DNA from: Nematostella vectensis
Lineage: Eukaryota; Cnidaria; Anthozoa; Actiniaria; Edwardsiidae
Direction: 5' to 3'
DNA length: 64,000 bases
Assembly (NCBI RefSeq): GCF_932526225.1
Contig: NC_064043.1
Coordinates: 12,460,085-12,524,084, forward strand
Positions within the stretch are counted from its first letter, which is position 1; the number at the start of each line of letters is the position of its first letter. The position numbers were made by a program, and so were the translations under genes. Below the pieces are notes generated by a model. That model worked only from the letters and a program-made list of their open reading frames with translations. It did no database searches and had not been told where the DNA came from. Below are positions 33,101 through 42,802 of the stretch, piece after piece.

Positions 33101-35556
33101 CAGCTGACAACTAACGGTTGTAGACAGAGCTTTCAACTGACAACTAACGGTTGTAGACAGAGCTTTCAACTGACAACTAACGGTTGTAGACAGAGCTTTC
33201 AACTCACAACTAACGGTTGTAGACAGAACTTTCGACTGACAACTAACGGTTGTAGACAGAGCTTTCAACTCACAACTAACGGTTGTAGACAGAGCTTTCA
33301 ACTAACAACTAACGGTTGTAGACAGAGCTTTCAACTGACAACTAACGGTTGTAGACAGAGCTTTCGACTGACAACAAACGGTTGTAGACAGAGCTTTTAA
33401 CTCACAACTAACGGTTGTAGACAGAGCTTTCGACTGACAACTAGCGGTTGTAGACAGAGCTTTCGACTGACAACTAACGGTTGTAGACAGAGCTTTTAAC
33501 TCACAACTAACGGTTGTAGACAGAGCTTTCAACTGACAACTAACGGTTGTAGACAGAGCTTTTAACTCACAACTAACGGTTGTAGACAGAGCTTTTAACT
33601 CACAACTAACGGTTGTAGACAGAGCTTTTAACTCACAACTAACGGTTGTAGACAGAGCTTTCAACTGACAACTAACGGTTGTAGACAGAGCTTTCGACTG
33701 ACAACTAACGGTTGTAGACAGAGCTTTCAAGTAACTGCAGCTGACAACTAACGGTTGTAGACAGAGCTTTACAGTTCGACGTGTGGTACTGTGACCACAT
33801 CGACCGTTTTGTGAATGATAAGAAAATCATACTATCTGAATGGCAGGAAATTTACTGGCCAACCAAAATGGAAGATATTAAGTAATTCGTTGCTCATCAG
33901 AGCATGACAGGACATTTCTAGTTTTACAACCTCGCTGTGTTGGTGGCCATGGCTGCACAAGTCGCACAACAAATTATACTGCACCATATGTGGCTTTCAT
34001 GATTTCTTCAACATCGGGGAACATTTATTAATTTGTGCTTTACGTCGTGATGCCGCTCGAACTTATGAAACATTTTACTGTATTTGATTTAAAACACATA
34101 CACGATCGCAAAACAGTGATGGTTACCTCGATTTTCATTAAATTTAAAGTCTTACTTTCACTAGTGGAGAAACCGAGACGAAGAGGAAGCACAGACCTAA
34201 AAAGCTTACCACATTCGTAAAAATCAGTGCAGAAAAACTATAGAAGGAAAGAAATGGGCGTTTTCTCCCTTCTCCACTTGCTTCTTATTTGCTGATTTTC
34301 ACACGCACGTGAGCTTTTACATCTAACCTTTCTTCTTCGTTTTCTTCACTAGAACCCGACTTTATCGAGGATAATTCCCATATGGCAGATGTAAGAATAA
34401 GTTCTAATAAAATCTACCTTCTGGTAACGTCCTTTTAGCGTGAAGTACACAGTGCGTGGCGAAAGGCAACCAAAACGAAGATAAGGACACAGAACTCCCT
34501 TGTTAGACATCAAAACATCAGCGTCTATTACTTCTGGCAGAAACCCATTTCTCACCATCTTAAAATACAAGCAAAATTATATTATATCAAATCTCAAAAG
34601 GTTACTCCGTACAGCTTTATTTAGCCTTCTCCGCAGGCTAACACCTTCTCCCTCACCTTTTTTAGTTTCTTTTAATATTTTCTTTTAATTTCTATCCATA
34701 TCCCTTAGTTTCCCTCTTCTTTGTCCCCACAGGTGCCCCTCAGCCCCCCCCCCCCCCCCCCCACCCCCCAAAAAGAGAAAAAAGGTGAAGTTTGAGGAGG
34801 AGGCTAATCCTGATACGGTATAATCTCTGGACTGATAAAGGAGGTCCGAGGCGTGTTTAAAATAGAAAAAAAGGAATGTACCTGTTGTAAGTACTCCTCC
34901 AGCTTCTGAAGACCAACTGTCTCTCCTCCTTCCCATGTGCTTTCATTTTGGTTGCATGGAACATCTTTAAGTGATGATATCACCTTAATGCCTGTACTGC
35001 CAAGTGAATTCAAATACTTGAGTTGCAGGCATGGCACTTGCTTCACTTCCAATACTGGTATAGGGGGAAGACTAATTCCAGATATCATTTCCAGGAACTC
35101 ATCAAATACCAAAGGTATATTTTCATTGCAATGAGACACCAGGGATTCAATGTCATACAATGTATGTGAGGCATGTGTCTTCACTTCAATTCCGGCAGAC
35201 CTGGCAATATGACTTATGACTGAGTCCCGCTGCTGGGCAAATGGCTCTGTATCTACCTCAAATGTTAGCTTGGTGACTTTAAGGGAATGTAGGAGCTTTG
35301 GGAAAATCTCAACTGGGGAACCTGTGAGAATAATCAACTTAGAACCAAGTTCCTCTAAGCTGTTGTTTAAATCCTGCAGGCATTGTAAGAGGAATTTCCA
35401 GCGATTTCCAGAGGTTATGGAGGGATGGAAGTTGGAAAGGACAAAGACTCCATAGAAACAGTCAGCATTGTCCAGGGCATCCTTCAGAGCTGGGTTGTCA
35501 TGGAGACGAAGGTCTTTTCTGAACCAGTGGCAGGAAGTGTGCCTTGCAGCATCCAT
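5873..35556 (-). CDS. Poly-cryptochrome with nine tandem PHR units (AnthoCRY-like)
   Basis: Cryptochrome/photolyase-family flavoprotein, presumed blue-light receptor. I could place 40 coding exons as nine consecutive photolyase-related regions of about 497 residues each. Each has an N-terminal alpha/beta antenna domain opening with [13 protein letters not shown] and a helical FAD domain containing GFPWIDAI and LWxSWEEG. Each unit ends with one base of a codon and the next begins with two, so all eight junctions are phase-1 introns. The summed exons give 13,395 bp, an exact multiple of three. The ATG at 35554-35556 is chosen because no PHR coding lies upstream. A good acceptor lies about 14 bases 5' of it, so an untranslated or short coding exon upstream is likely but was not found. 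The only terminal stop is TAA at 5873-5875. Tandem PHR duplication is established for anthozoan cryptochromes; nine units in one frame is my reconstruction. Unit 4 contains an in-frame TGA. There is no long cryptochrome C-terminal tail. Confidence 0.82.
6887..6938. repeat. (CAA)n microsatellite
   Basis: About 15 uninterrupted CAA/ACA triplets in the last intron of the cryptochrome gene, ending nine bases before the donor-side border of the exon at 6947-7239. Confidence 0.95.
9779..10074. mobile_element. Tc1/mariner-type MITE between units 8 and 9
   Basis: Long inverted ends (about 55 bp) start CTGTCGAATCCGTTGTATCG and are flanked by TA on both sides, as expected for a TA target duplication. 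No transposase frame. It lies in the phase-1 intron joining PHR units 8 and 9. Confidence 0.75.
10140..13670 (-). CDS. PHR unit 8 of 9 (five exons)
   Basis: Coding exons: 12976-13670, 12480-12620, 12049-12216, 10542-10834 and 10140-10333. The first exon is close to units 3-7, but the second and third have diverged ([28 protein letters not shown]). The intron between the third and fourth exons matches a unit 1 intron that units 2-7 lack, and it carries an inverted-repeat element. The fourth exon fuses two that are separate in unit 1. The last exon ends CCA AAG A at a strong GTAAGT donor, keeping the 194-bp length and phase-1 end of the other units. Confidence 0.82.
11157..12004. mobile_element. 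Inverted-repeat element in unit 8 intron
   Basis: Perfect terminal inverted repeats: GGGGGTCGTTTCTCAAAA at the left and its complement at the right. Sub-terminal regions are rich in CCGGTAA/TTACCGG motifs. A diverged, inverted relative sits inside the element at 58505-59665. No transposase frame. It occupies most of the intron between exons 12049-12216 and 10542-10834. Confidence 0.75.
13792..15636 (-). CDS. PHR unit 7 of 9
   Basis: Coding exons: 14942-15636, 14720-14860, 14077-14537 and 13792-13985. This is the last of the near-identical run. The distance to the next unit drops from about 1,993 to 1,966 bp because the intron after the first exon is shorter here. Small private changes include Arg for His before EWSVNR. 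All flavin-site and tryptophan-tetrad residues are present. Confidence 0.83.
15758..17628 (-). CDS. PHR unit 6 of 9
   Basis: Coding exons: 16934-17628, 16686-16826, 16043-16503 and 15758-15951. It is nearly identical to units 3-5 and 7. The donor after the first exon reads GTAATTTTGG, against GTAAGTTTTGG in the sister units: one G is missing, so the +5 G is lost and the site should be weaker. If this donor fails, the open frame runs on for about 25 codons into the intron, ending near 16856. All FAD-domain motifs are intact. Confidence 0.82.
17750..19621 (-). CDS. PHR unit 5 of 9
   Basis: Coding exons: 18927-19621, 18678-18818, 18035-18495 and 17750-17943. It is nearly identical to units 3, 4, 6 and 7. 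Private changes in the FAD-domain exon include SWEEGIKAF (Ile for Phe) and SSFVHG (Phe for Tyr). The canonical codon CGA is present at the position of the unit 4 stop. The flavin-contact Arg, the Asp of LDAEW and all four tetrad tryptophans are intact. Confidence 0.83.
19743..21614 (-). CDS. PHR unit 4 of 9, carrying an in-frame stop
   Basis: Coding exons: 20920-21614, 20671-20811, 20028-20488 and 19743-19936. It is like units 3 and 5-7 except that the codon after GGEPEAL is TGA instead of CGA. All exon borders and all downstream coding are otherwise intact. If translated as read, the protein would end in the antenna domain of this unit, losing five and a half units. The change is a single C-to-T on the coding strand in a CpG context. 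It could be a real allele, an assembly error in a near-identical array, or a unit normally skipped. Confidence 0.78.
20944..20946 (-). other. In-frame TGA nonsense codon in PHR unit 4
   Basis: On the coding strand the sequence GAAGCTTTGTGACGACTG stands where units 3 and 5 read GAAGCTTTGCGACGACTG. The stop lies near the 3' end of the 695-bp antenna exon, eight codons before its donor. It is the only in-frame stop I found in the nine reconstructed units before the terminal TAA. Confidence 0.9.
21736..23607 (-). CDS. PHR unit 3 of 9 (first near-identical copy)
   Basis: Coding exons: 22913-23607, 22664-22804, 22021-22481 and 21736-21929. This is the first of five almost identical modules (units 3-7). 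Small differences from its neighbours include a Tyr for Arg in the LPxLFHEW stretch and Lys for Asn in EKANVQV. The open frame extends upstream of the acceptor only to a GTG, not an ATG. The last exon ends in a donor and, if unspliced, reads only a few codons to TAA. Both points argue against this being a free-standing gene. Confidence 0.82.
23729..26216 (-). CDS. PHR unit 2 of 9
   Basis: Coding exons: 25519-26216, 25014-25154, 24014-24474 and 23729-23922. The first exon enters in phase 1 (the preceding exon supplies G, giving Asp-Cys-Pro) and leads to [14 protein letters not shown]. The three FAD-domain exons that are separate in unit 1 are fused here into one 461-bp exon. From about [14 protein letters not shown] onward this exon is nearly identical to units 3-7, while the upstream exons are clearly diverged, so it is a mosaic. 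It has GWIHHLARQ and [10 protein letters not shown] true in-frame ATG at 26242-26244, just upstream of the acceptor, could in principle start a shorter protein, but splicing from unit 1 fits the frame exactly. Confidence 0.82.
26409..35556 (-). CDS. PHR unit 1 of 9 (six exons, divergent flavin site)
   Basis: Coding exons in order: 34882-35556 (antenna domain), 34418-34558, 28494-28661, 27319-27459, 26951-27102 and 26409-26605. This unit keeps the fullest intron set, with the FAD domain split over five exons. Its second intron is about 5.8 kb and holds a piggyBac-like relic, a hAT-like MITE and a minisatellite. The flavin core departs from the other units: GWVHDVAQQ replaces GWIHHLARQ, so the Arg expected to pair with the flavin-site Asp is Gln, and NWLN replaces NWLW. 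The four tryptophans matching the insect cryptochrome tetrad remain (VPW, LWQSW, FNW). It may be a structural or regulatory unit with weakened photochemistry. That is inference. Confidence 0.8.
28171..28316. mobile_element. Small MITE with G-run
   Basis: Ends are inverted copies of GTGTTATCATCGCGGAAAAC. The interior holds a run of about 15 G. It lies in a unit 1 intron of the cryptochrome gene. Confidence 0.65.
29051..30041 (+). mobile_element. piggyBac-like non-autonomous element, copy 2
   Basis: Opposite orientation to the copy at 272-1279, again with TTAA at both ends (TTAACACATTGACCCC; GGAGTCAATGGGTTAA). Compared with copy 1 it lacks about 20 bases near the end of the shared open frame. 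It lies in the 5.8-kb intron of PHR unit 1. Confidence 0.72.
31707..32071. mobile_element. hAT-like MITE
   Basis: The ends CAGGGGCGTACGCAG and CTGCGTACGCCCCTG are perfect inverted complements. The CAGGGGCG terminus is typical of hAT-group elements. It directly abuts the start of the 33-bp minisatellite. I see no clear 8-bp target duplication. Confidence 0.65.
32072..33770. repeat. 33-bp minisatellite A (about 51 copies)
   Basis: Unit ACAACTAACGGTTGTAGACA followed by GAGCTTTCAAGTG or a variant. Each unit contains the inverted repeat ACAAC-taacg-GTTGT, so each can form a small hairpin. Because the unit is 11 codons long, both strands stay open for up to about 150 codons; I do not regard these frames as genes. 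Variant units recur at about 463 bp (GAGCTTCCGACTG at 32521 and 32984), showing a higher-order repeat of about 14 units. It lies in the large intron of PHR unit 1. Confidence 0.95.
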
Positions 35557-35944
35557 ACTAATAGCAGGACACTAGAACAAAGAAGATTTAGATTTATATC
35601 TAGAAATTACAGAAAAAAACATGTGCTACTGTTTCTATAAATAAATAAATAAATTCACATTGGTCGTCTTGCATATTTTGGAAGAGAGCTTTTAAGTGTA
35701 TAATAGAATAGTAAAGAAGAATTTCAGAGAATGCACAAAGTTACTAATCTGAATTATATAATTGGAATTTTCAGAGACACCCTGCCCCCACCCCAAACAC
35801 TAAAACAAAGATATTCATTCAAAATTACTGTACTGAAAGTTATATAACATTATTTGCATGTTTAGTATTTATATAGTGCAGACTTACATTGCTAGACATG
35901 ACCAAAATGTGACTAACTTTAATCATAAGTGTACAGACACTGAC

Positions 35945-38140
35945 TATGGGTACCTTATGCACCCGGGGGGGGGGGGGGGGGGGGGGTTCTCCCTAATATG
36001 GGCTATAAGGGGATGTGCCGCTGGACAGGTTTTTGGTTTTTACCTCTCTGTCCTAAACAGGGTATATATTTCAGGCCTCTCTGTCCTAAACAGGGTGTAC
36101 ATTTCAGGCCTCTCTGTCTTAAACAGGGTATATATTTCAGGCCTCTCTGTCCTAAACAGGCTATATATTTCAGGCCTCTCTGTCCTAAACAGGGTATACA
36201 TTTCAGGCCTCTCTGTCCTAAACAGGGTGTACATTTCAGGCCTCTCTGTCCTAAACAGGGTGTACATTTCAGGCCTCTCTGTCCTAAACAGGGTATACAT
36301 TTCAGGCCTCTCTGTCCTAAACAGGGTATATATTCCAGGCCTCTCTGTCCTAAACAGGGTGTACATTTCAGGCCTCTCTGTCCTAAACAGGGTGTACATT
36401 TCAGGCCTCTCTGTCCTAAACAGGGTGTACATTTCAGGCCTCTCTGTCCTAAACAGGGTGTACATTTCAGGCCTCTCTGTCCTAAACAGGGTGTACATTT
36501 CAGGCCTCTCTGTCCTAAACAGGGTGTACATTTCAGGCCTCTCTGTCCTAAACAGTGTGTACATTTCAGGCCTCTCTGTCCTAAACAGTGTGTACATTTC
36601 AGGCCTCTCTGTCCTAAACAGGGTGTACATTTCAGGCCTCTCTGTCCTAAACAGGGTGTACATTTCAGGCCTCTCTGTCCTAAACAGGGTGTACATTTCA
36701 GGCCTCTCTGTCCTAAACAGGGTGTACATTTCAGGCCTCTCTGTCCTAAACAGGGTGTACATTTCAGGCCTCTCTGCCTTAAACAGGGTATACATTTCAG
36801 GCCTCTCTGTCCTAAACAGGGTATATATTCCAGGCCTCTCTGTCCTAAACAGGGTGTACATTTCAGGCCTCTCTGTCCTAAACAGGGTGTACATTTCAGG
36901 CCTCTCTGTCCTAAACAGGGTGTACATTTCAGGCCTCTGTCCTAAACAGGGTGTACATTTCAGGCCTCTCTGTCCTAAACAGTGTGTACATTTCAGGCCT
37001 CTCTGTCCTAAACAGTGTGTACATTTCAGGCCTTTCTGTCCTAAACAGGGTGTACATTTCAGGCCTCTCTGTCCTAAACAGGGTGTACATTTCAGGCCTC
37101 TCTGTCCTAAACAGGGTGTACATTTCAGGCCTCTCTGTCCTGAAAGGGTGTACATTTCAGGCCTCTCTGTCCTAAACAGGGTGTACATTTCAGGCCTCTC
37201 TGTCCTAAACAGGGTATACATTTCAGGCCTCTCTGTCCTAAACAGTGTGTACATTTCAGGCCTCTCTGTCCTAAACAGGGTGTACATTTCAGGCCTCTCT
37301 GTCCTGAAAGGGTATACATTTCAGGCCTCTCTGTCCTAAACAGGGTGTACATTTCAGGCCTCTCTGTCCTGAAAGGGTATACATTTCAGGCCTCTCTGTC
37401 CTGAACAGGGTATATATTTCAGGCCTCTCTGCCCTGAACAGGGTATATATTTCAGGCCTCTCTGTCCTAAACAGGGTACCCATTTGGTTGACCTGCTAAA
37501 ACTCTTAACCGCTGATCCTGCCGCTGATCTGATTGCCTAGCTTGCTCTCATGTGCCAACCGGGTGCTTGGTTATGCGATCGATTTTGCAATAAAAGATCG
37601 CCCTGAAAAAGTATTGAGCGAATTTAAACGTGGCCTCGGTTTTATGCGACCCCCTAAAGAATTGTTATTGATATCAAATTGTTTTTAGTGAATATAGTAC
37701 GATATACATTTAAAAGTATGTTAAGAGTTTCAGTTTACATTTCTGTTGTAGCAACTTTGCACTAATTTAAATACTATTTTTGCACCCAGTTATCAAACTG
37801 ATCATTTGAAGGTCTATTTTGTACAAATCTATTTTGTATTTTTTCTAGACTTAGTAATTAGAGTTTAATGCTTGATAAAACATGTCTTAAGGATGAGTTT
37901 TTACCCAATAAAGAATTCATAAATCAATTAAGTGTGTCATTTTTATTTGTCCTAAACAGGGTCCTAAAATTGAAGGTGTTGTCCTAAACAGGGTCCTAAA
38001 ATCAAGGGTGTTGTCCTATACAGAGTATGGTTTTTCAGTATTTTTGTCCTAAACATGGTCAGGTTTCAAAACCCCCAGAGGCATCCCTATACCCAAACAC
38101 AGGCTGAGTACCCCCACCCCCCTCCCCCTCCCGGCTTATG
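35945..38140. repeat. Element with poly-G/poly-C ends enclosing 33-bp minisatellite B
   Basis: The core at about 36045-37482 is roughly 43 copies of CCTAAACAGGGTGTACATTT plus CAGGCCTCTCTGT (33 bp). Degenerate TCCTAAACAGGGTCCTAAAA units continue near 37950-38060. The left flank TTATGCACCC is followed by about 22 G. The right flank, a C-rich run then GGCTTATGCATAA, looks like its rough inverse, suggesting the array grew inside a dispersed element. Long open frames on both strands are products of the 33-bp period. It lies just 5' of the first cryptochrome coding exon. Confidence 0.9.
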
Positions 38141-40955
38141 CATAACAATTATGAGTATAAATTAGTGTGAGTACCTCAGAGAAGGTGGTTTTTATGGACC
38201 AGTATCCCCAGTTATTCTTTTATGTTGGCCTAAAAGCTTTGTTTGTTGTCTCTCAACATAAAAATTTGCTTGAAAATATTTTCGCCAAGAACCCCAAACA
38301 CCCCCCCCCCCCCTCCGCTATTTTTTTCCGTTTCATGAACAACTACAGTAAAATATCCCGCTCCCGCTTTCTTCATTTTCTGACAAAAATAAAGCATCCA
38401 TGTTCGCCAGATTTGCTGCTTTCTTGGGATTTATCAAATAATTATACTTGTTTGTCGTTAGGTCGTACGTAGATTTGGATTTCCGCTTGAACAAGCATTG
38501 ACAAACAAACAACACAGACAGTTTTACAATCAGTACACCTCGATTTCTATAGAACGACCCAGTAAATGCAGTGAAAATTCAAATAAGTATGGATGTGGCC
38601 CTGAATTCTTTAATCTAAGCTCGATAATACAAACAAAGATGACTTGAGTAAAAAGACGCATATTCACCTTCTACACCGATAAACTTGGTCCCTCGGCTCT
38701 CGCTCGGTATCAAATTTGGCGGTTTTGTTATAAACACGTACTTTAGTTCGCAGGTTGCCTCTCTGGCGACTCTGGAAACGCCATTATCAAATTCCGAATG
38801 AAATCTGAAGGTGAATTACACCTCATCTATGTTTTATAGCGTTAGACATTGCAAATAATGACGGATCGATTTACGACCTTTGTATCATGTGAATGCTTTG
38901 CACGTTTTGACCATGCCAGACGCATTTGCATAATCTGTTACCGAGACTACCCCAGCTAAAAAACAATTGGAATAAGTTAATTTGTTGTGGGGTCTAAAGT
39001 AAAAGAATTATCTTTCAGTGTATGATATGAACGGTTTTTCGTTTGTTTTTATTCACACAAAATGTTTTAAATTTCAAATAGTCTGTATTGTCTGTTGTCT
39101 ACACGCAGCTGTAAGTCTTTTAGTTTTGTATTCACTTTTTTTTAAATGCATACAAAATTATATATTATATAGTTATATAACGAAGCACACGTGAAGTCAT
39201 TCAGTCATACAATGCAGTAAGATAAGTTTGCTTGTTGCCCCATTTTTAAAAGCTAAATTCGAAATGATTTTTGGGTGCAGCATATATTCGTTTACCCTAG
39301 ATTCTTAGAGACGTGTAAGTGTTGAAACCATCCTTACCATCTTGCTTAGCTGATATGTGCTAATCGATGAGCCTATTCGCCACCCTTTTTCTTGCATCCC
39401 CCATATTAAGGCGGACACAGCGATGTAAACATTGAAAACATGGAAGATTTTATTTTTTTACTTCCCTCTCGCGTAAAGAGCAAAAACAAATAATTTTCGC
39501 CAAGGATTTCGATGATATCTTTTGTTAGCAAGAGACTTGTTGTTAGCTACTTGTGCGAAAAAATGAAAATAAAATACGCGAAAAACGAGAGGCGTTACGG
39601 TATTGAGTATTCACTGCAAACCGTCTTTTGGCTTTATGTTGTCAACTATCATTTACACCTGCAGGGGTTTGTGCTTTTTAAGTCAAATCCAAAAGGCGAA
39701 ATCCTTTTTACGAGATCACGGCTTTCGACGACCCCATAATTACAAAACCCCTTTCAATTGAAAATTGCGATAAAATAGGTTTTGCGTTTTGTAAAGATAA
39801 AAGCCTTCAGAATATTTGAGAGAGGAGATACTTACCATTGGAGAATAGACTTCAGTTTGTTCACATGATATTTTGTCTTTATCTTGTCAGAGTTTTCTTC
39901 TACTGCGCGCTGATGTGTTTAAATCGTCAGCCCGGTATACCTGGTTGCAATAATTTGAAATACGGATATAAAAGCGTCATTAGGTTTAATCGCTTTCATT
40001 CTATTCTAAAAATAATGGATAAACCAACGGCCAATTTTCTTATGCCCCCAGGGCATATTAGAGAATATGGCATATTGAGGACGGTGGCGGTGGAGAACAA
40101 TGGGATAGATTTGGGAATTCAAAATCCGCATGCGAAAATACATTCTGTCTGTTTGGTTTCAACCGTTTCCCGCCAAACCACGACGAGAAATGCTTTTTAC
40201 GTCTAAAGTAAATTAGGTTTTACGTCTAGCGAGGACGATTGGAATAGAAACTCCCATTTTCCTGTTAACTGTTCTAAAAGTGAAGTTTTCAATTATTTGT
40301 TTCTGAGTATAACATCGTCTAGGTTTTTTTTTTCAATCGCAGGCATTGCGGCAATATAGTGAAAAAAAACGACTTACCTATAGACAGACACCACTCAGGA
40401 AGGAAAAAAAAAATACCAATTACGCTAATGCATCCAACGCAGCCTTCATGTAATGATATTCCCTAATTTTCCATATATTAAAACAATCTCAAAAGTAGAG
40501 AGTTTCCGTCCTCGTGGCTACTCCGTCACCCAAACCGATTCTAGTAGTTTGGATGAAAAGGTTATTCCATCTAACATTTAATACTGATTTATTAGCTTTA
40601 TAATACGAATAAAACTATTTTTCTGTTAAAATCTGGTCACAAGAGTCGACTCATTTTCGTGGTATTTGTTATATAACATATCTACACGTGTTTTGTGTGG
40701 ATTCCTTGGTGCCATCTGTGGGTGTGCTTTTACTTCCGATCAGCTCTAAATCAATTGGCCGCGCATTTCAAATTACAATATTCTGCAAATGATACAGGTG
40801 TTTGAAAAACGCTAAAGCGCGCGATTGAAAACCACATCAATGGCCCAAAAACGATTTATATGGGTGCTTGAAAACCTGCGAGATCCAATCTAATAATAAA
40901 GTAAATGTGCCGAGAGAAAGCAGCATTAAGCAAAAGCAATAAAATATCACAAACA
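38141..40955. other. Gene-free region upstream of the cryptochrome gene
   Basis: I see no spliced gene or RNA gene. Open frames of 75 and 122 codons at 39512-39739 and 39838-40206 (plus strand) match nothing I know and lack support. A 5' untranslated exon and promoter of the cryptochrome gene could be here, but I cannot locate them. Confidence 0.4.
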
Positions 40956-41155
40956 ATTTCGCAACACCTTGGTTTTAGCTACGACACCCTAGGCAACTTT
41001 GTACGCTCTTATGAGGGAATTCAATCGCCGGTGATTGCTAGCCTGCGTAGCAAGCCTTCGCAACACCTTGGTTTTAGCTACGACACCCTAGGCAACTTTG
41101 TACGCTCTTATGAGGGAATTCAATCGCCGGTGATTGCTAGCCTGCGTAGCAAGCG
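40956..41155. repeat. Direct duplication, about 98-bp unit
   Basis: CGCAACACCTTGGTTTTAGC through TTGCTAGCCTGCGTAGCAAG occurs twice back to back with no visible change. This indicates a very recent duplication or an assembly artefact. Confidence 0.9.
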
Positions 41156-41282
41156 CAAAGGGCTGAGGAACCACTCCTGGCGCCAGCGCCTCGTCTCTCT
41201 TCTTTCCCAATCCTTTTGGCTTGCTATACGCAGGCTAGCGATCGCCAGCGAATTTGATCGCCACTATCAGACAAATCAGACG

Positions 41283-42191
41283 ACTAGATATTAGCCTACG
41301 TGTAGCCGCTGACTCGCGAAATCCTCTCGTAGCGTCTACGCAACGGCGGCGATAATCGTGTTCCGTGACGCCATTGTAATAAATTTAAATAAATTAATTT
41401 TGACATCTATGCATGGCTTTTCTCTTATTCAGCGCGCGAAACACGTTCAGGTTTCGTCCTGCAAAACAAAAATTCCAACATCGCCCTCTAATGCTGCTAC
41501 TTTCCAAGTGAACATTCCTTCGTTTTAATTCTGCTAATGTATACCTGCATTCTTTGTAAGAGGGTAATTGAGAAAGATTACGAACGGTATCTTATGGATA
41601 GCAAGCGCTCCTCGACTTTCAGCGTTTGAAATGAACTTGAGCGTTTAGATTTCTGTGTACACAACAAGCGCATACATATTCAGGATTGCCGTGATCTGCA
41701 GCTTAAAAGGAAAAATTTGGTAAAAACCTAGCTATTTTGGATAGAACTTTGGAAAATAACTTAAATAACGAAATTGCTTGTTAAATGAAAGACTTTCCGT
41801 AGAAAGACATCGACATCATCGTTCAGAAAAGCAGAGAAAGCCTTCTCTTGTTCTTTGTGTGGTTTCTCTATCCTAAATAACGTTGACACATCTCTAAGGC
41901 TGAACTTAGGACAGATTTATCGCGATTAGGTGGGAGAGTCGTAGTGTTTTACTCCATATTTGAACCGCCCGACAAACTCACATCGTAAACAGCGGGAACC
42001 TTAATTTCAACTTCTGATCTGGGCCGATCAAAATATCCAAGAGAAAGTTACTAAGTCAGTGGCCAACCAGAGACTATTATAGGTTTTCCTGTGAAAGCCG
42101 TGACGTCACTGAACACGATTATCTCCGCCGTTGCGTAGACGCTACGAGAGGATTTCGCGGGTCAGCGGCTACACGTAGGCTAACTAGATAT
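41283..42191. mobile_element. Element with about 90-bp inverted repeats
   Basis: The arm at 41283-41373 (TAGCCTACGTGTAGCCGCTG onward) is nearly the complement of 42101-42191. About 730 bp of unrecognised sequence lies between. No transposase was seen. Confidence 0.65.
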
Positions 42192-42286
42192 CGGCGAATT
42201 CGCTGCCGTGATAGCAAACAGACCTGGCGATTTTCAGCCGGCGATTGAAGTTCGTACCTGCGTACAGAATCGTGAAGTGTGCCGTA

Positions 42287-42802
42287 TAGTCCGGCGGTTA
42301 TGTGTTTGAATTGCGCACTTTTTGTTAAAGTTACCAATTTTAGCATAGTGATAGTTGTTTTTTTTTTTAAATACCCTTTTCAAGATAGGCTATAGAGCCA
42401 AGCTCAGATCGGCTTTAATTTCTAATTAATAAGAAGTATTGATTTGGCCGCCATTTTATACAGGAAGTGAACTACCTTTTTATAAAAAATAAATAACTTG
42501 CACATTTTGATACTGTTTTCCATTAAACAACTTATATGAAAGTCAAAGAATGTATTTAAACCCAAGATTTTTGAAAATAACCGCAAATTTGTCATTTTTG
42601 GAACTTTAAAGGTGATTGCCACCTTTAACCGGAAGTAGTCGATAGTTAAACCTCGGACGCTTATTTCACCCCGCGCCCTCTAGAAAAAGCCAACATAAAA
42701 TCGGCTTTTATCACCGACTAAATATGGCTTATTATAATAGCAGCCATTTTGCACTGGATATTAAATTTGGCATTTTTGGAAGCACAGAGATGCACATCTT
42801 GT
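42287..42802 (-). repeat. Dispersed repeat family X, copy interrupted by piggyBac-like element
   Basis: Begins TAGTCCGGCGGTTATGTGTT and shares TGGCGGCCAAATCA-, ACTTCCGGTT- and AAAGCCGATTTTA-type blocks with copies at 44284-45057 and 58201-60233, here in reverse orientation. It breaks off exactly at the TTAA where the next element starts. Confidence 0.7.

Noticed and set aside
32048-33730. Repetitive frames of about 130-150 codons on both strands
   Set aside because: They are by-products of the 33-bp minisatellite in a cryptochrome intron.
35858-37339. 493-codon open frame and long frames on the other strand
   Set aside because: It is made almost wholly of the 33-bp minisatellite, whose length is a multiple of three. 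Several frames are open at once, and there is no non-repeat domain.
39838-40206. 122-codon frame upstream of the cryptochrome gene
   Set aside because: No recognisable domain, no splice context, and composition typical of chance AT-rich frames.
27900-40690. CACGTG E-box motifs (for example near 30962, 39188 and 40685) as light or clock control elements
   Set aside because: A six-base palindrome is expected several times in this much DNA. No clustering near an identified promoter was seen.
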